Shown here piece by piece: positions 8,507-22,196 of a stretch of DNA of 64,000 bases (position 1 is its first letter; every line of letters begins with the position of its first letter). The stretch comes from Opitutales bacterium UBA5694. GTDB lineage: Bacteria > Verrucomicrobiota > Verrucomicrobiia > Opitutales > Opitutaceae. The notes beneath the pieces are model-generated. The model saw only the letters and a program-made list of their open reading frames with translations. It was not told where the DNA came from and ran no database searches. The position numbers and the translations under genes are program-made. Location: NCBI GenBank assembly GCA_002420185.1, contig DIHO01000009.1:23181-87180 (forward strand), written 5' to 3'.

Positions 8507-8547
8507 ACAGCAAGACAGGTGCGTTTTCGTGCGCCTGTCTTTGCTGT
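8507..8547 (+). promoter_or_regulatory. Long hairpin in the rplL-rpoB spacer
   Basis: A stem of about 17 bp (ACAGCAA, then GACAGGTGCG, pairing with TGCGCCTGTC and TTGCTGT, with one bulged T) and a six-base loop. No T-run follows, so it is not a simple terminator. Its place matches the attenuator/RNase III site that separates ribosomal from polymerase genes in E. coli; the same job is inferred here. Confidence 0.6.
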
Positions 8548-8637
8548 CTCTATATGCCAGCCGGGAATCCATCTTTTCTCGACTGTTTTCCCAACATAAT
8601 CACGCACCTAATCTAGCTTTTCACGCAAGAAATCGTC

Positions 8638-11600
8638 ATGGCCGACCGCATCAATTTTGGAAAACTCAAGGACACTCTAAGTCCACCAAATCTGATTGAA
8701 ATTCAGATCAATTCCTACCTGGATTTTCTGCAGAAGGATACCCCGATACTCGAACGAAAGAACGACGGTATCGAGGCTGTCTTTCGCGAAGTCTTCCCCA
8801 TCGAAAGCTATGATGGGCGTCTTATTCTGGAATTTGTTTCCTACACGATTGGAGAAGCGAAGGCGACCGAAATTGAGTGTATCCGTGAGGGCATCACATA
8901 TTCGGTTCCTCTATACGTTAAGCTTCGTTTGCGTGAAGAAGACAACCTAAAGGATGAAGAAATTTACATGGGTGAGATGCCCATGGTTACTAGCCGGGGG
9001 TCGTTCATTATTAATGGGGCCGAGCGCGTTGTTGTTAGCCAATTACACCGTTCCCCTGGAATTTGCTATGAAGTGACGCCGCATACTAACGGTAAGCTAC
9101 TTCATTCATATCGGGTGATTCCCGATCGTGGTACCTGGCTGGAAGTTCAGTTCGACAATAATGAACTGCTCTACGTCTATCTCGACCGTCGCCGTCGTCG
9201 TCGCAAGTTCCTAATTACAACTCTATTAAGAGCGGTAGGGTACAGCTCGGACATCGATATTCTCAATTTATTTTACTCGATCGAGGAGATGCCGATAGGC
9301 GAAGCCATGTCCAGAGAGAATGTCAGTCAGTATGTCTTGGTTGAGGATGCTGTTGATGCGGAAAAAGGAGTGGTCATCGCCCGTGCTTTTGAGCCGTTAA
9401 CAAAAGCGATTGTAAGAGAATTTGAATCTCATGGCATTCCCGCACTGAAGATCATAGACACTTCATCGGATGAAGGGGCAATCGTTAGAGCTCTCAAGAA
9501 GGACACTACTCAAAACGAGGAAGAGGCACTTAAGGAAATTTACAAGCGTCTTCGCCCGGGTGAACCACCGACGACGGCAAATGCGAAGGCATTGTTGAAG
9601 CGGCTGTTCTTTGATCCCAAGCGCTACGACCTTGGACGTGTTGGCCGCTACAAGATAAATCAGAAGCTCGAGATGGATGTTGATGTCGAGCAGCGAACTT
9701 TGGAAGGTGATGACATTGTGCTTGCCACAAAGTACCTGATTAAGCTCAAAGGTGGCGAAGGTTACTTGGATGATATCGATCACTTGGGAAGTCGTCGTGT
9801 GCGAACCGTTGGTGAACTTCTCGCCAACCAGTGTCGTCTCGGTCTTTCTCGCACAGAGCGTCTTGTGCGGGAGCGCATGACCCTCTATGATCAAAGTGTT
9901 GATTCGATAACGCCACAGAAGTTGATTAATCCTAAAGCACTGACGACGGTAATTCGCGATTTCTTTGCACGCAGCCAGCTGTCCCAGTTTATGGACCAAA
10001 TCAATCCATTGGCTGAACTGACGCATAAAAGGCGTCTATCCGCCCTTGGGCCAGGTGGTTTGAACCGTGAACGTGCGGGATTCGAAGTTCGCGATGTGCA
10101 TCCCTCTCACTACGGTCGTATTTGTCCTATTGAGACGCCTGAGGGACCCAATATCGGTCTTATTAATTCGCTCTCAACATTTGCCCGCGTCAACGAGTTT
10201 GGCTTTATCGAAACCCCATATCGGGTAGTCGAGAAGGGCAGAGTATCACAGGAAATCCGTTATCTTAATGCGGACCAGGAAGAGGGTAAGATCATTGCTC
10301 AGGCCAATTCTGAAATTGACGACGAAGGTAATTTTGTTGGCAAAGTGACGGTTCGTCAAAGCGGAGAATTTCTCGAGGTCGACAAGGAACAAGTCAATTT
10401 CATGGACGTTTCTCCTAAGCAGCTCGTATCGGTTGCGGCAGGGCTGATTCCTTTCCTTGAGCATGACGATGCTAACCGAGCCCTCATGGGTTCAAACATG
10501 CAACGTCAAGGGGTTCCGCTTCTCAAAGCGGATTCCCCATTGGTGGGAACTGGAATCGAAGAGCGTGTTGCTCGTGACTCGAAGACGGTATGCGTGACAG
10601 ATCACGATGGAATCGTGGCTTCCGTGGACGCAAACAAGATTGTAATTACAGACGATGGAAATTTACCGGAGCACTTTTTTAGCAAACCTGTATCGGATGA
10701 TGCAAGCGGTGTTCATGTAGTTGAACTGCGTAAGTTCATGCGGTCCAATGCGGGCACCTGCTTTAACCAGAAACCGATTGTTTCGAAGGGTCAGCCAGTA
10801 AAAGCGGGTGACATCATAGCGGACGGCCCCTGCACTCAACAGGGTGAGCTAGCTCTCGGCCGAAATATCCTGGTGGCGTTCATGCCTTGGAACGGATACA
10901 ACTTTGAGGATGCTATTCTTATATCTGAAAAAGTACTGAAGGATGATATCTACACATCGATCCACGTAGCTGAGTTTGAAGTAACTGCTCGAGACACCAA
11001 GCTCGGACCGGAAGAAATCACTCGTGACATTCCAAACGTTGGGGAGGAAGCTCTGCGGAACCTGAATCACGACGGGGTTATTCGTGTAGGGGCTGAAGTG
11101 CATCCAGGTGATATTCTGGTGGGTAAAATTACGCCTAAGAGCGAGACTGAGCTCGCTCCAGAAGAGAAGCTGCTGCGTGCCATCTTTGGTGAAAAAGCCG
11201 CCGATGTTAAAGATACCTCTCTCGTTGTGCCTTCAGGTGTTGAAGGTATCATAATGGACGTGAAAGTTTCGAGTCGCATTGACTACGAACGCGAACGTCT
11301 GAGCCCCTCTGATCGACGTCGTCAGGTGAAGCAAATCAATGAGGAATACAAGACTCAGATGGATAAACTCCGCGAGGGATTGACCGAAGCACTGTCTAAC
11401 ATTCTTTTGGGTGAGAAGATCCCATTGGATGTGGTCAATGGCCAGAACGGGGAAATAATCATCCCCGCGAATCGCAAGATTACGAAAACACTTCTTCGTA
11501 AACTGGCCGCGGTCTCCAAACACGTAGAAATCGATCCCTCGCCGGTTCGTATCAAGATTATGGAGATCATCAGTTCTTATCAAGGTAAGTTCGATGAGTT

Positions 11601-12411
11601 GGAAGCCGATCGTGAGAGAAAGACTGCTAACATTGAAACTGGTGATGATTCTGCACAAGGTGTGATAAAACAGGTTAAGGTCTATATCGCTACCAAAGAA
11701 AAACTTAAGGTAGGTGATAAAATGGCAGGGCGTCACGGTAACAAAGGTGTTGTGGCCAAGATCGTTCCAGAGGAAGACATGCCTTATCTTCCAGATGGCA
11801 CTCCGATTCAAATCTGTCTAAATCCGTTGGGGGTTCCTTCCCGAATGAATGTCGGACAGGTTTTGGAAACCCACATGGGCTGGGCCTGTAAGGTGCTAGG
11901 AATGAAGGTTTCGACGCCAGTCTTTGATGGTATTCCAGAAGTTACCGTTCGGCAGCACTTGGCGGATGCTGGATTGCCGACGACAGGTAAGAGCGTTCTT
12001 TACGATGGCCGCTCAGGAGAGAAGCTAGATCAGGAAGTGGTCGTAGGCTGGGTTTATATGATGAAGCTGAATCACCTAGTTTCTCATAAGATCCATGCTC
12101 GTGCGGTTGGTCCTTATTCATTAGTTACTCAGCAACCACTGGGCGGTAAAGCTCAGTACGGTGGCCAGCGTTTCGGAGAAATGGAAGTCTGGGCTCTCGA
12201 AGCCTATGGAGCGGCCTATACTCTGCAAGAGCTTCTAACAGTCAAATCTGACGATGTTCAAGGTCGAACCAAGATTTACGAATCCCTCGTAAAGGGTGAT
12301 TCGACTCTACAGGCAGGAACGCCAGAGTCATTTAATGTGCTGATCAAAGAAATACAGTCTCTCGGTTTGGATGTCAAACTGGGTCGTCAAAGCGAACTGG
12401 AGTACAAGTAG
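8638..12411 (+). CDS. rpoB: DNA-directed RNA polymerase subunit beta
   Basis: A 1257-residue beta subunit of the core RNA polymerase. It reads through the whole family, including the rifampicin-pocket region (SQLSQFMDQINPLAELTHKRRLSALGPGGL split over about residues 440-475), GRICPIETPEGPNIGLI, and the C-terminal KAQYGGQRFGEMEVWALEAYGAA. It lies 161 nt after rplL behind a long hairpin and 24 nt before rpoC. There is no recognisable Shine-Dalgarno sequence before its ATG. Confidence 0.99.
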   Translation: MADRINFGKLKDTLSPPNLIEIQINSYLDFLQKDTPILERKNDGIEAVFREVFPIESYDGRLILEFVSYTIGEAKATEIECIREGITYSVPLYVKLRLREEDNLKDEEIYMGEMPMVTSRGSFIINGAERVVVSQLHRSPGICYEVTPHTNGKLLHSYRVIPDRGTWLEVQFDNNELLYVYLDRRRRRRKFLITTLLRAVGYSSDIDILNLFYSIEEMPIGEAMSRENVSQYVLVEDAVDAEKGVVIARAFEPLTKAIVREFESHGIPALKIIDTSSDEGAIVRALKKDTTQNEEEALKEIYKRLRPGEPPTTANAKALLKRLFFDPKRYDLGRVGRYKINQKLEMDVDVEQRTLEGDDIVLATKYLIKLKGGEGYLDDIDHLGSRRVRTVGELLANQCRLGLSRTERLVRERMTLYDQSVDSITPQKLINPKALTTVIRDFFARSQLSQFMDQINPLAELTHKRRLSALGPGGLNRERAGFEVRDVHPSHYGRICPIETPEGPNIGLINSLSTFARVNEFGFIETPYRVVEKGRVSQEIRYLNADQEEGKIIAQANSEIDDEGNFVGKVTVRQSGEFLEVDKEQVNFMDVSPKQLVSVAAGLIPFLEHDDANRALMGSNMQRQGVPLLKADSPLVGTGIEERVARDSKTVCVTDHDGIVASVDANKIVITDDGNLPEHFFSKPVSDDASGVHVVELRKFMRSNAGTCFNQKPIVSKGQPVKAGDIIADGPCTQQGELALGRNILVAFMPWNGYNFEDAILISEKVLKDDIYTSIHVAEFEVTARDTKLGPEEITRDIPNVGEEALRNLNHDGVIRVGAEVHPGDILVGKITPKSETELAPEEKLLRAIFGEKAADVKDTSLVVPSGVEGIIMDVKVSSRIDYERERLSPSDRRRQVKQINEEYKTQMDKLREGLTEALSNILLGEKIPLDVVNGQNGEIIIPANRKITKTLLRKLAAVSKHVEIDPSPVRIKIMEIISSYQGKFDELEADRERKTANIETGDDSAQGVIKQVKVYIATKEKLKVGDKMAGRHGNKGVVAKIVPEEDMPYLPDGTPIQICLNPLGVPSRMNVGQVLETHMGWACKVLGMKVSTPVFDGIPEVTVRQHLADAGLPTTGKSVLYDGRSGEKLDQEVVVGWVYMMKLNHLVSHKIHARAVGPYSLVTQQPLGGKAQYGGQRFGEMEVWALEAYGAAYTLQELLTVKSDDVQGRTKIYESLVKGDSTLQAGTPESFNVLIKEIQSLGLDVKLGRQSELEYK

Positions 12412-12435
12412 TAAAAGTTTAATTAGGAACAAATA

Positions 12436-16584
<4,149 letters not shown>

Positions 16585-16610
16585 TTTCTCGAGAACGGAG
16601 ATAAACTTTC

Positions 16611-16639
16611 AAGCCGCGACCGAATGTCGCGGCTTTTTT
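16611..16639 (+). terminator. Rho-independent terminator of rpoBC
   Basis: AAGCCGCGAC pairs perfectly with GTCGCGGCTT around CGAAT and is followed by TTTTTT. It lies 27 nt after the rpoC stop. The convergent minus-strand gene ends just beyond it, so the hairpin may serve both directions. Confidence 0.93.
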
Positions 16640-16680
16640 GTTCCGGAGATACCGGCGTTCAATTTCTCGAACTAGCTATT

Positions 16681-17670
16681 CTACTGGCAGGGAAAGTACT
16701 TGGATGGGGGGATGTATTGAAGAATCTTTTCTTCCACGCTGCTGAATAGAGATTGTTCGATAGCCTCCTCGTAGCCAATGGCTCCATCCTTTAGTTGAAG
16801 ATTGCCCATGAACAAAGGTTCCTTCGGATACAGCGACTCCATCTTTTTAAGGACGTTTTTTGGGGAACGAAAGGTTCCAAGCGTCACGGAGTGGATGTAT
16901 CCGGGAGGAACTGAATCGAAAACCTGATCGATAAATTGGCTATATTTTTCAATGCCGTTTTCGAAGTGAATGAGCGGATCAAAACGAAGTCCAATTTCCC
17001 ATCCTGCTTCAGCTAGTTTTCTTAGTGCAGTTAGACGGTTCTTGATTGGTGGAGCTCTGTGCTCGAGTGAATCCGCTACTGGTTTGGGATTTAAACTGTA
17101 AGCAACTACCACATTTGGAATAGGTTCCCTTTCCAAAAGAGAAGAAATGTTAACGCTTTTTGTGCGGAGCTCTAGCCAAGCATTTTTGTGTTGGGCAAAG
17201 AACGGAAGGAAAACTTTTGTGAAACCAGTGACCTTGTCCATGGCCAGACTGTCACAATCGTATCCACTAAAAAAAAAGCACTGCTTGGAAGGATCCTCGT
17301 CGAGAGTGGCTTTGATGTCGTTTACGAAATCCTCATAGTTTACGAAAAGAACATAGTTAGCCGATTGGTACATTCCTTGGAGGAAGCAGTATCGGCAATC
17401 GTACAGGCAATTAAGCATGTGAGAAAAATAGTAATGCTGGTCAGCTCCAAGGCCGTATCCGGTTGGAGTAGGGAGAACTCGGTTTCCGTGCTTTGTCGCT
17501 AATATGAGAGCTGGATTCTGCTTTTGGAGGCGGAAGCTCTGTCTTTTAGGATTAAAAACCTCGCCGTATCGTCCACAATCGATTCGTTCAGCGCGATCGT
17601 AGCGGTTAAGAATCTCCAGCGTTCGCGGATGGTTTTGAACCGCTTCTTCTATGTATATGCGACCAAACAT
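16681..17670 (-). CDS. Spore-photoproduct-lyase-like radical SAM protein
   Basis: 329 residues from the ATG that overlaps the upstream stop as TAATG. The radical SAM cluster motif is C88-x3-C92-x2-C95 (NCLYDCRYCF), close to where spore photoproduct lyase carries its own. Cys139, in YDCDSLAMDKVTG, aligns with the catalytic H-donor cysteine of the Bacillus enzyme (Cys141), by my reading. Such proteins also occur in non-spore-formers, where they are presumed DNA-repair or modification enzymes. An in-frame start 32 codons upstream exists but would overlap the nucleosidase gene. The pair interrupts the ribosomal cluster on the opposite strand. Confidence 0.82.
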   Translation of the reverse strand: MFGRIYIEEAVQNHPRTLEILNRYDRAERIDCGRYGEVFNPKRQSFRLQKQNPALILATKHGNRVLPTPTGYGLGADQHYYFSHMLNCLYDCRYCFLQGMYQSANYVLFVNYEDFVNDIKATLDEDPSKQCFFFSGYDCDSLAMDKVTGFTKVFLPFFAQHKNAWLELRTKSVNISSLLEREPIPNVVVAYSLNPKPVADSLEHRAPPIKNRLTALRKLAEAGWEIGLRFDPLIHFENGIEKYSQFIDQVFDSVPPGYIHSVTLGTFRSPKNVLKKMESLYPKEPLFMGNLQLKDGAIGYEEAIEQSLFSSVEEKILQYIPPSKYFPCQ

Positions 17671-18491
17671 TAGCAGACTCGTTGTCGAGACACTTGGTCG
17701 ATTTTGGATTGAAGTTGTTCGAGAAATTGGCCTTTCTTTGGGCTGCTCAAGAGGAGCTGCAGGCAAAGGCCTTCTTCTAGGTCGAGGAGAGCATCCAATT
17801 GGCGTATCCGACTGGATAATTGATGCCTCTCCGTTTCAGTAAAGGAATAGCGGTTTTTTGCCTTAGTCAGCAGATCATTTGCCCAGCTTTTCATGTAGTA
17901 TTGAGCTTTCGAAAAGCCTGCATTCTCCAGAAAACTTTCGATTTTTGGTATCTGAGAAGCAATCAGACTTGAGATTTCCGTCTTGTTGAAATGAGTGCCT
18001 TTGGGAGACTCAGAGTTGTCCGAAATAATCTTGATACACTGAACGCGTTCGGAAGAGGCGAATTTGAGAGCGGCGGTGTAAAAGCCGAATGCCTCCATGT
18101 CGAACACCCGATTGGTTTCATAGCGGTTCGATGGGGTATTTAGGGTTTTGATTTCGATCCCAGGCCAAGGGGATTTTCCCACAAGTTGAGGATAGAATAG
18201 TTCGCGTGAATAGTCAGAAGTGATCCTGTTGCCTATGAATGCATCGCCAATCGCAAAGTCTCCCCCGCCGCAAATTCCGATATTCAGCCAGGTTGAATCA
18301 TTTGAAGGGAATCTTTCTCCCAATACGGTTGTTGCGACCGCGCTAGATAACGAGCCCACTCCAGTCACAGCCAGCCGAGCTGTTTCGCCCTCGAAAAATT
18401 GGGCCTGACCGTGCTTGCCGCATGGTTTCATGCGGAAGTACTGGATGATCGGTTTAGCTTCGCAATAAAGGGCGAGCACGAATTGTTTCAT
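17670..18491 (-). CDS. MTA/SAH nucleosidase-like phosphorylase-family protein
   Basis: 273 residues from the ATG beginning MKQFVLALYCEAKPII; an upstream start would add 14 basic residues. The N-terminal two thirds resembles the purine nucleoside phosphorylase/MTA-SAH nucleosidase fold: AVTGVGSLSSA, NIGICGGGD, VFDMEAFGFY (the DME substrate-ribose motif) and IKIISDNSE, the last near the catalytic Asp position. The C-terminal 90 residues are helical and charged. Its stop overlaps the radical SAM gene start, so the two are translationally coupled. It probably hydrolyses adenosyl by-products such as 5'-deoxyadenosine or MTA made by its partner; that is an inference. Confidence 0.75.
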   Translation of the reverse strand: MKQFVLALYCEAKPIIQYFRMKPCGKHGQAQFFEGETARLAVTGVGSLSSAVATTVLGERFPSNDSTWLNIGICGGGDFAIGDAFIGNRITSDYSRELFYPQLVGKSPWPGIEIKTLNTPSNRYETNRVFDMEAFGFYTAALKFASSERVQCIKIISDNSESPKGTHFNKTEISSLIASQIPKIESFLENAGFSKAQYYMKSWANDLLTKAKNRYSFTETERHQLSSRIRQLDALLDLEEGLCLQLLLSSPKKGQFLEQLQSKIDQVSRQRVC

Positions 18492-18720
18492 ATTCTTCGT
18501 TTTTACCTTGATGTCATTGGGACGAATCGGCAATACGCAAGACTCTCAAATTTATCGTAGCTGATAAACTATAGAGTTTCCCTCAAGAGGCTCGCCCGAT
18601 TTTCAAGCATATCAGGCCAAATTTTGGCAGGGTATGCTTTTTACTCGTTTTTCGGCAGAAAATACTTGCCGAGGTAACGCCTTAAGCTAACTTCACGCTC
18701 CTTCCTAAGAATCTCCCATA

Positions 18721-19095
18721 ATGCCAACCATTAATCAACTTGTCAGAAAAGGCCGCAAGGTGGCCCGGACCAAGTCTAAGTCACCCGCACTAGACTCAAA
18801 TCCGTTTAGACGCGGCGTTTGCGTGCAAGTCATGACGCGTACGCCAAAAAAGCCAAATTCGGCCATCCGAAAAGTGGCGAAAGTACGCTTGACAAATGGC
18901 ATCGAAGTCATCGCCTACATCCCTGATGAAGGTCATAGCCTTCAGGAGCACAGCATCGTTCTTGTACGAGGCGGCCGTGTGAAGGACTTACCGGGTGTGC
19001 GTTATCACATCGTTCGGGGTACCTTGGATGCAATGGGTGTGGAGAAGCGTCGACGCAGCCGGTCAAAGTACGGCGTCAAACGCCCAAAGGCATGA
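18721..19095 (+). CDS. rpsL: 30S ribosomal protein S12
   Basis: A 124-residue decoding-centre protein. PTINQLVRKGRK at the start, KPNSAIRKVAKVRLTNG and the conserved GRVKDLPGVRYH are diagnostic. The Lys positions linked to streptomycin response (TPKKPNSA and GRVKDLPG contexts) carry Lys, as in wild-type sensitive strains. The gene opens the str-type cluster. The 230 nt upstream must hold its promoter, but I find no convincing -35/-10 pair. Confidence 0.99.
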   Translation: MPTINQLVRKGRKVARTKSKSPALDSNPFRRGVCVQVMTRTPKKPNSAIRKVAKVRLTNGIEVIAYIPDEGHSLQEHSIVLVRGGRVKDLPGVRYHIVRGTLDAMGVEKRRRSRSKYGVKRPKA

Positions 19096-19114
19096 GAATT
19101 CAATTATTAAGATA

Positions 19115-19588
19115 ATGTCACGTCGTAGAAGAGCCGTTAAACGCCTAACCAAACCGGATTCCCGTTATGGGAGCACTCTGGTGGGCCACCTAGTGAACAC
19201 CGTCATGCGTGATGGGAAAAAGACTTTGGCTGAGCGTATCGTGTACGCTGCGTTTGAGAAAGTTAGTGAAAAGCTCGAAAAGGGCGATCCAGTTGATCTT
19301 CTGTTGGGAGCTCTCGAAAACTCACGGCCTCGGTTAGAGGTGAAAAGCAGACGTGTTGGAGGGGCTACCTACCAGGTACCTTTAGAAATCCCGTTCGAGC
19401 GCCAGGAATCCCTTGCCATGCGATGGATGGTAAAAGCCGCCGCCGCCCGGAAGGGCATTCCGATGAAGGACGCCCTCGCTAATGAAATAATCGACGCATA
19501 TAACAATACAGGCGGGGTTGTTAAGAAAAAGGAAGACACACACAAGATGGCACAGTCGAATCGCGCATTCGCCCACCTTCGCTGGTGA
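19115..19588 (+). CDS. rpsG: 30S ribosomal protein S7
   Basis: 157 residues starting MSRRRRAVKR. S7 nucleates assembly of the 30S head and contacts E-site tRNA. GSTLVGHLVNTVMRDGKKT and GGATYQVPLEIP are typical. Longer in-frame starts would run back into rpsL; this ATG is 19 nt after the rpsL stop. No Shine-Dalgarno sequence is visible (AATTATTAAGATA precedes the ATG). Confidence 0.98.
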   Translation: MSRRRRAVKRLTKPDSRYGSTLVGHLVNTVMRDGKKTLAERIVYAAFEKVSEKLEKGDPVDLLLGALENSRPRLEVKSRRVGGATYQVPLEIPFERQESLAMRWMVKAAAARKGIPMKDALANEIIDAYNNTGGVVKKKEDTHKMAQSNRAFAHLRW

Positions 19589-19618
19589 TCGATTTTGCTC
19601 CCTTATGTTCTTTGTAAA

Positions 19619-21763
19619 ATGGTTGAAGCTCCCTCAGATATCTCCACGAAGAATGGCTCTGGACGTCCAGTGCCAATGGAGCGGACTCGCAATATAGGCA
19701 TTGCGGCGCATATCGATGCGGGTAAGACAACTACGACTGAGCGTATTCTCTATTATACAGGAGTCGTTCACAAGGTAGGGGAGGTCCACGACGGCAATTC
19801 CGTCACGGACTTTATGGAACAAGAACGTGAGCGCGGAATTACGATTACTTCCGCTGCAATATCTTGTAATTGGGAAAGTCGATTCGGCCCGTTCTCTGGG
19901 ATTAGTCATCAGATAAACATCATAGATACTCCCGGCCACGTCGACTTCACAGCTGAAGTTGAACGGTCATTGCGTGTACTTGATGGAGCAGTTGCGGTAT
20001 TCTGTGCGGTCGCTGGAGTCCAGCCCCAGTCGGAAACAGTTTGGCGCCAAGCCGTGAAGTACCATGTTCCGCGGATCGCGTTTGTAAACAAAATGGATCG
20101 CACTGGGGCAAATTTCCTCGGGGTCGTTGAGGAGATGCGGTCCAAGCTAGGCGCGAATGCTCACCCGCTTTTTCTCAATATCGGCTCAGAGGAGCACTTT
20201 ATGGGGCTGATTGATCTTGTTCGCCAAAAAGCCTTTCGGTTCGATGAGTCAGACGCGATGGGTGTTAGCGTTATCGAGTGTGAAATTCCGGGAGATATGG
20301 CTCGCGAAGCGACGGAATTGCGGGAATCGCTAATCGAAGCAGTCGCTGACTTTGATGATACTCTTGCCGAAAAGTATTTAAATGGTGGGGAGATCGACGA
20401 TTACGAGTTGGTCTTAGCGATTCGGAAGGCGACGCTATCCTTGAATTTTGTGGGAGTTATTCCAGGTTCTGCTTTCAAAAACAAGGGCGTTCAGAGCATT
20501 TTGGATGCGGTTGTAAACTACCTGCCCAGCCCGATCGACATGCCTCCTATCAAAGGTCAAGACAGCAAGGAAAGGCCTGCTTCTATCGAGCCCGACGACA
20601 ACGGTCCCTCAGCGGCTCTCGCTTTTAAGCTTTGGAGCGATCCCTACGTGGGAAAGCTCGTATTCATCCGCGTTTACAGCGGGACGATCAAGAAAGGGGA
20701 TGTCCTTTACAATCCTCGCACTCGAAAATCGGAGCGAGTAAGCCGTCTTTTATTAATGAAGGCGGATAGCCGTGATGATGTGGATTGTGTTCGCTCAGGA
20801 GATATCTGTGCAGCGATCGGATTGAAAAATGTTTGGACGGGTGACACCTTTACTTCGAAAAGCCTCGATGTGGCTCTCGAGCCACCGTCATTTCCGGATC
20901 CTGTCATTTCGATGACGATTGAGCCAGCAACATCCTTGGACCAGGAAAAACTTTCTGTCGGATTGGTGAGGTTGTCAGAAGAGGACCCGACTTTTGTTGT
21001 GAAGAGCGATCAGGAAACCGGCCAAACAATCATTTCGGGCATGGGCGAGCTCCACTTGGAGATCATTAGAGACCGACTCTTCCGTGAGTTTAAAGTCAAG
21101 GCCCAATCTGGAAAGCCTCAGATCGCCTACCGGGAAACCATTTCTAGCTTGGCTGAGGGAGAGGGAAAGTTTATACGCCAATCCGGAGGACGCGGCCAAT
21201 ACGGTCATGTGGTCATCAAACTCGAGCCTCGAGAAACAGGAAAAGGGTTGGAAGTGGTTAACGAAATTGTGGGTGGCGTCATTCCGAGAGAGTTCATTAA
21301 ACCAACTGAAGACGGAATCAAAGAGGCAGCGAACAATGGTGTTGTTGCAGGATACCCCGTGGTTGATTGGAGAGCTCGTATTATCGACGGCTCTTTTCAT
21401 GAAGTGGACTCATCTGAGATCGCATTTAAAATGGCAGGTATCTTTGCTTTTAAGGAAGCGATGAAGAACGCTGGCCCGATTCTTCTCGAACCAATCATGA
21501 AAGTGGAGGTTTCGACTCCGGATGAGTATCAGGGTGATTTGATCGGCGACCTGAATCGACGTCGTGGACATATCCAGAATATGGAGTCGAAGAACGATTT
21601 GGCTATCGTCAACGCGGCTGTACCTCTCGAAACCATGTTTGGTTACGCAACCGATGTTCGTTCACTCTCAAAGGGAAGGGCTAGTTACTCCATGGAAACC
21701 TCTCACTTTGAGCAAGTACCACCGAATGTGCTCGCTAGGCTTACCGAAGACCCATCTAGATAG
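19619..21763 (+). CDS. fusA: Elongation factor G
   Basis: 714 residues from this ATG; a TTG at 19595 is possible but less likely. The translocation GTPase is complete: GIAAHIDAGKTTTTERILYY (P-loop), DTPGHVDFT, NKMDR, and domain IV with IRQSGGRGQYGHVVIKLEP. The N-terminus carries about 27 residues before the core (MVEAPSDISTKNGSGR), which is somewhat long for EF-G. It follows rpsG by 30 nt and precedes rpsJ by 29 nt, so str and S10 genes are one run here; no tuf follows it. Confidence 0.98.
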   Translation: MVEAPSDISTKNGSGRPVPMERTRNIGIAAHIDAGKTTTTERILYYTGVVHKVGEVHDGNSVTDFMEQERERGITITSAAISCNWESRFGPFSGISHQINIIDTPGHVDFTAEVERSLRVLDGAVAVFCAVAGVQPQSETVWRQAVKYHVPRIAFVNKMDRTGANFLGVVEEMRSKLGANAHPLFLNIGSEEHFMGLIDLVRQKAFRFDESDAMGVSVIECEIPGDMAREATELRESLIEAVADFDDTLAEKYLNGGEIDDYELVLAIRKATLSLNFVGVIPGSAFKNKGVQSILDAVVNYLPSPIDMPPIKGQDSKERPASIEPDDNGPSAALAFKLWSDPYVGKLVFIRVYSGTIKKGDVLYNPRTRKSERVSRLLLMKADSRDDVDCVRSGDICAAIGLKNVWTGDTFTSKSLDVALEPPSFPDPVISMTIEPATSLDQEKLSVGLVRLSEEDPTFVVKSDQETGQTIISGMGELHLEIIRDRLFREFKVKAQSGKPQIAYRETISSLAEGEGKFIRQSGGRGQYGHVVIKLEPRETGKGLEVVNEIVGGVIPREFIKPTEDGIKEAANNGVVAGYPVVDWRARIIDGSFHEVDSSEIAFKMAGIFAFKEAMKNAGPILLEPIMKVEVSTPDEYQGDLIGDLNRRRGHIQNMESKNDLAIVNAAVPLETMFGYATDVRSLSKGRASYSMETSHFEQVPPNVLARLTEDPSR

Positions 21764-21792
21764 GGCATAATTATTTTAAAAACCGAAATTTC

Positions 21793-22101
21793 ATGACTGG
21801 ACAAAAAATACGCATCAGACTTCAAGGATTTGACTACCGAGTGATCGATCAGTCTGCATCCGAGATTGTGGATACCGCCAAGCGCTCGGGCGCTCGTGTT
21901 TCCGGTCCTGTACCGTTGCCGACGCGCATCGAGAAAGTCACCGTGAACAAGTCGCCTCACGTAGATAAGAAATCTATGGAGCAATTTGAAATCCGCACGC
22001 ACAAACGTTTGTTGGACATCATCGAGCCTACTGCTCAAACGGTTGACGAACTTAAAAAGCTGAATCTTCCATCAGGAGTGGACATTACCATTAACGTTTA
22101 A
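21793..22101 (+). CDS. rpsJ: 30S ribosomal protein S10
   Basis: 102 residues, standard length. KIRIRLQGFDYRVIDQSA, GPVPLPTRIEKVTV and KSMEQFEIRTHKRLLDI are diagnostic. S10 (NusE) also joins NusB in antitermination. It opens the S10 block, 29 nt after fusA, with an A/T-rich leader instead of a Shine-Dalgarno sequence. Confidence 0.99.
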   Translation: MTGQKIRIRLQGFDYRVIDQSASEIVDTAKRSGARVSGPVPLPTRIEKVTVNKSPHVDKKSMEQFEIRTHKRLLDIIEPTAQTVDELKKLNLPSGVDITINV

Positions 22102-22196
22102 ATCAACGGATACAGCATCACACTTTCGCCGGCATTTCCTGGTGCTAACGTGGGTCTATTAAAACGGAGCAGATGCTCCACCTACCTCTTAGAAAT

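Noticed and set aside
8068..8607. 179-codon minus-strand frame opposite rplL
   Set aside because: It is the antisense of rplL and its flanking hairpin; Ser/Ala-rich shadow composition and no start signal.
9463..11811. Long minus-strand frames inside rpoB
   Set aside because: They follow the codon bias of rpoB on the other strand and resemble no protein.
18541..18720. Promoter boxes upstream of rpsL
   Set aside because: TTGCCG and similar runs exist, but no -10 box lies at 16-18 nt; position not assigned.
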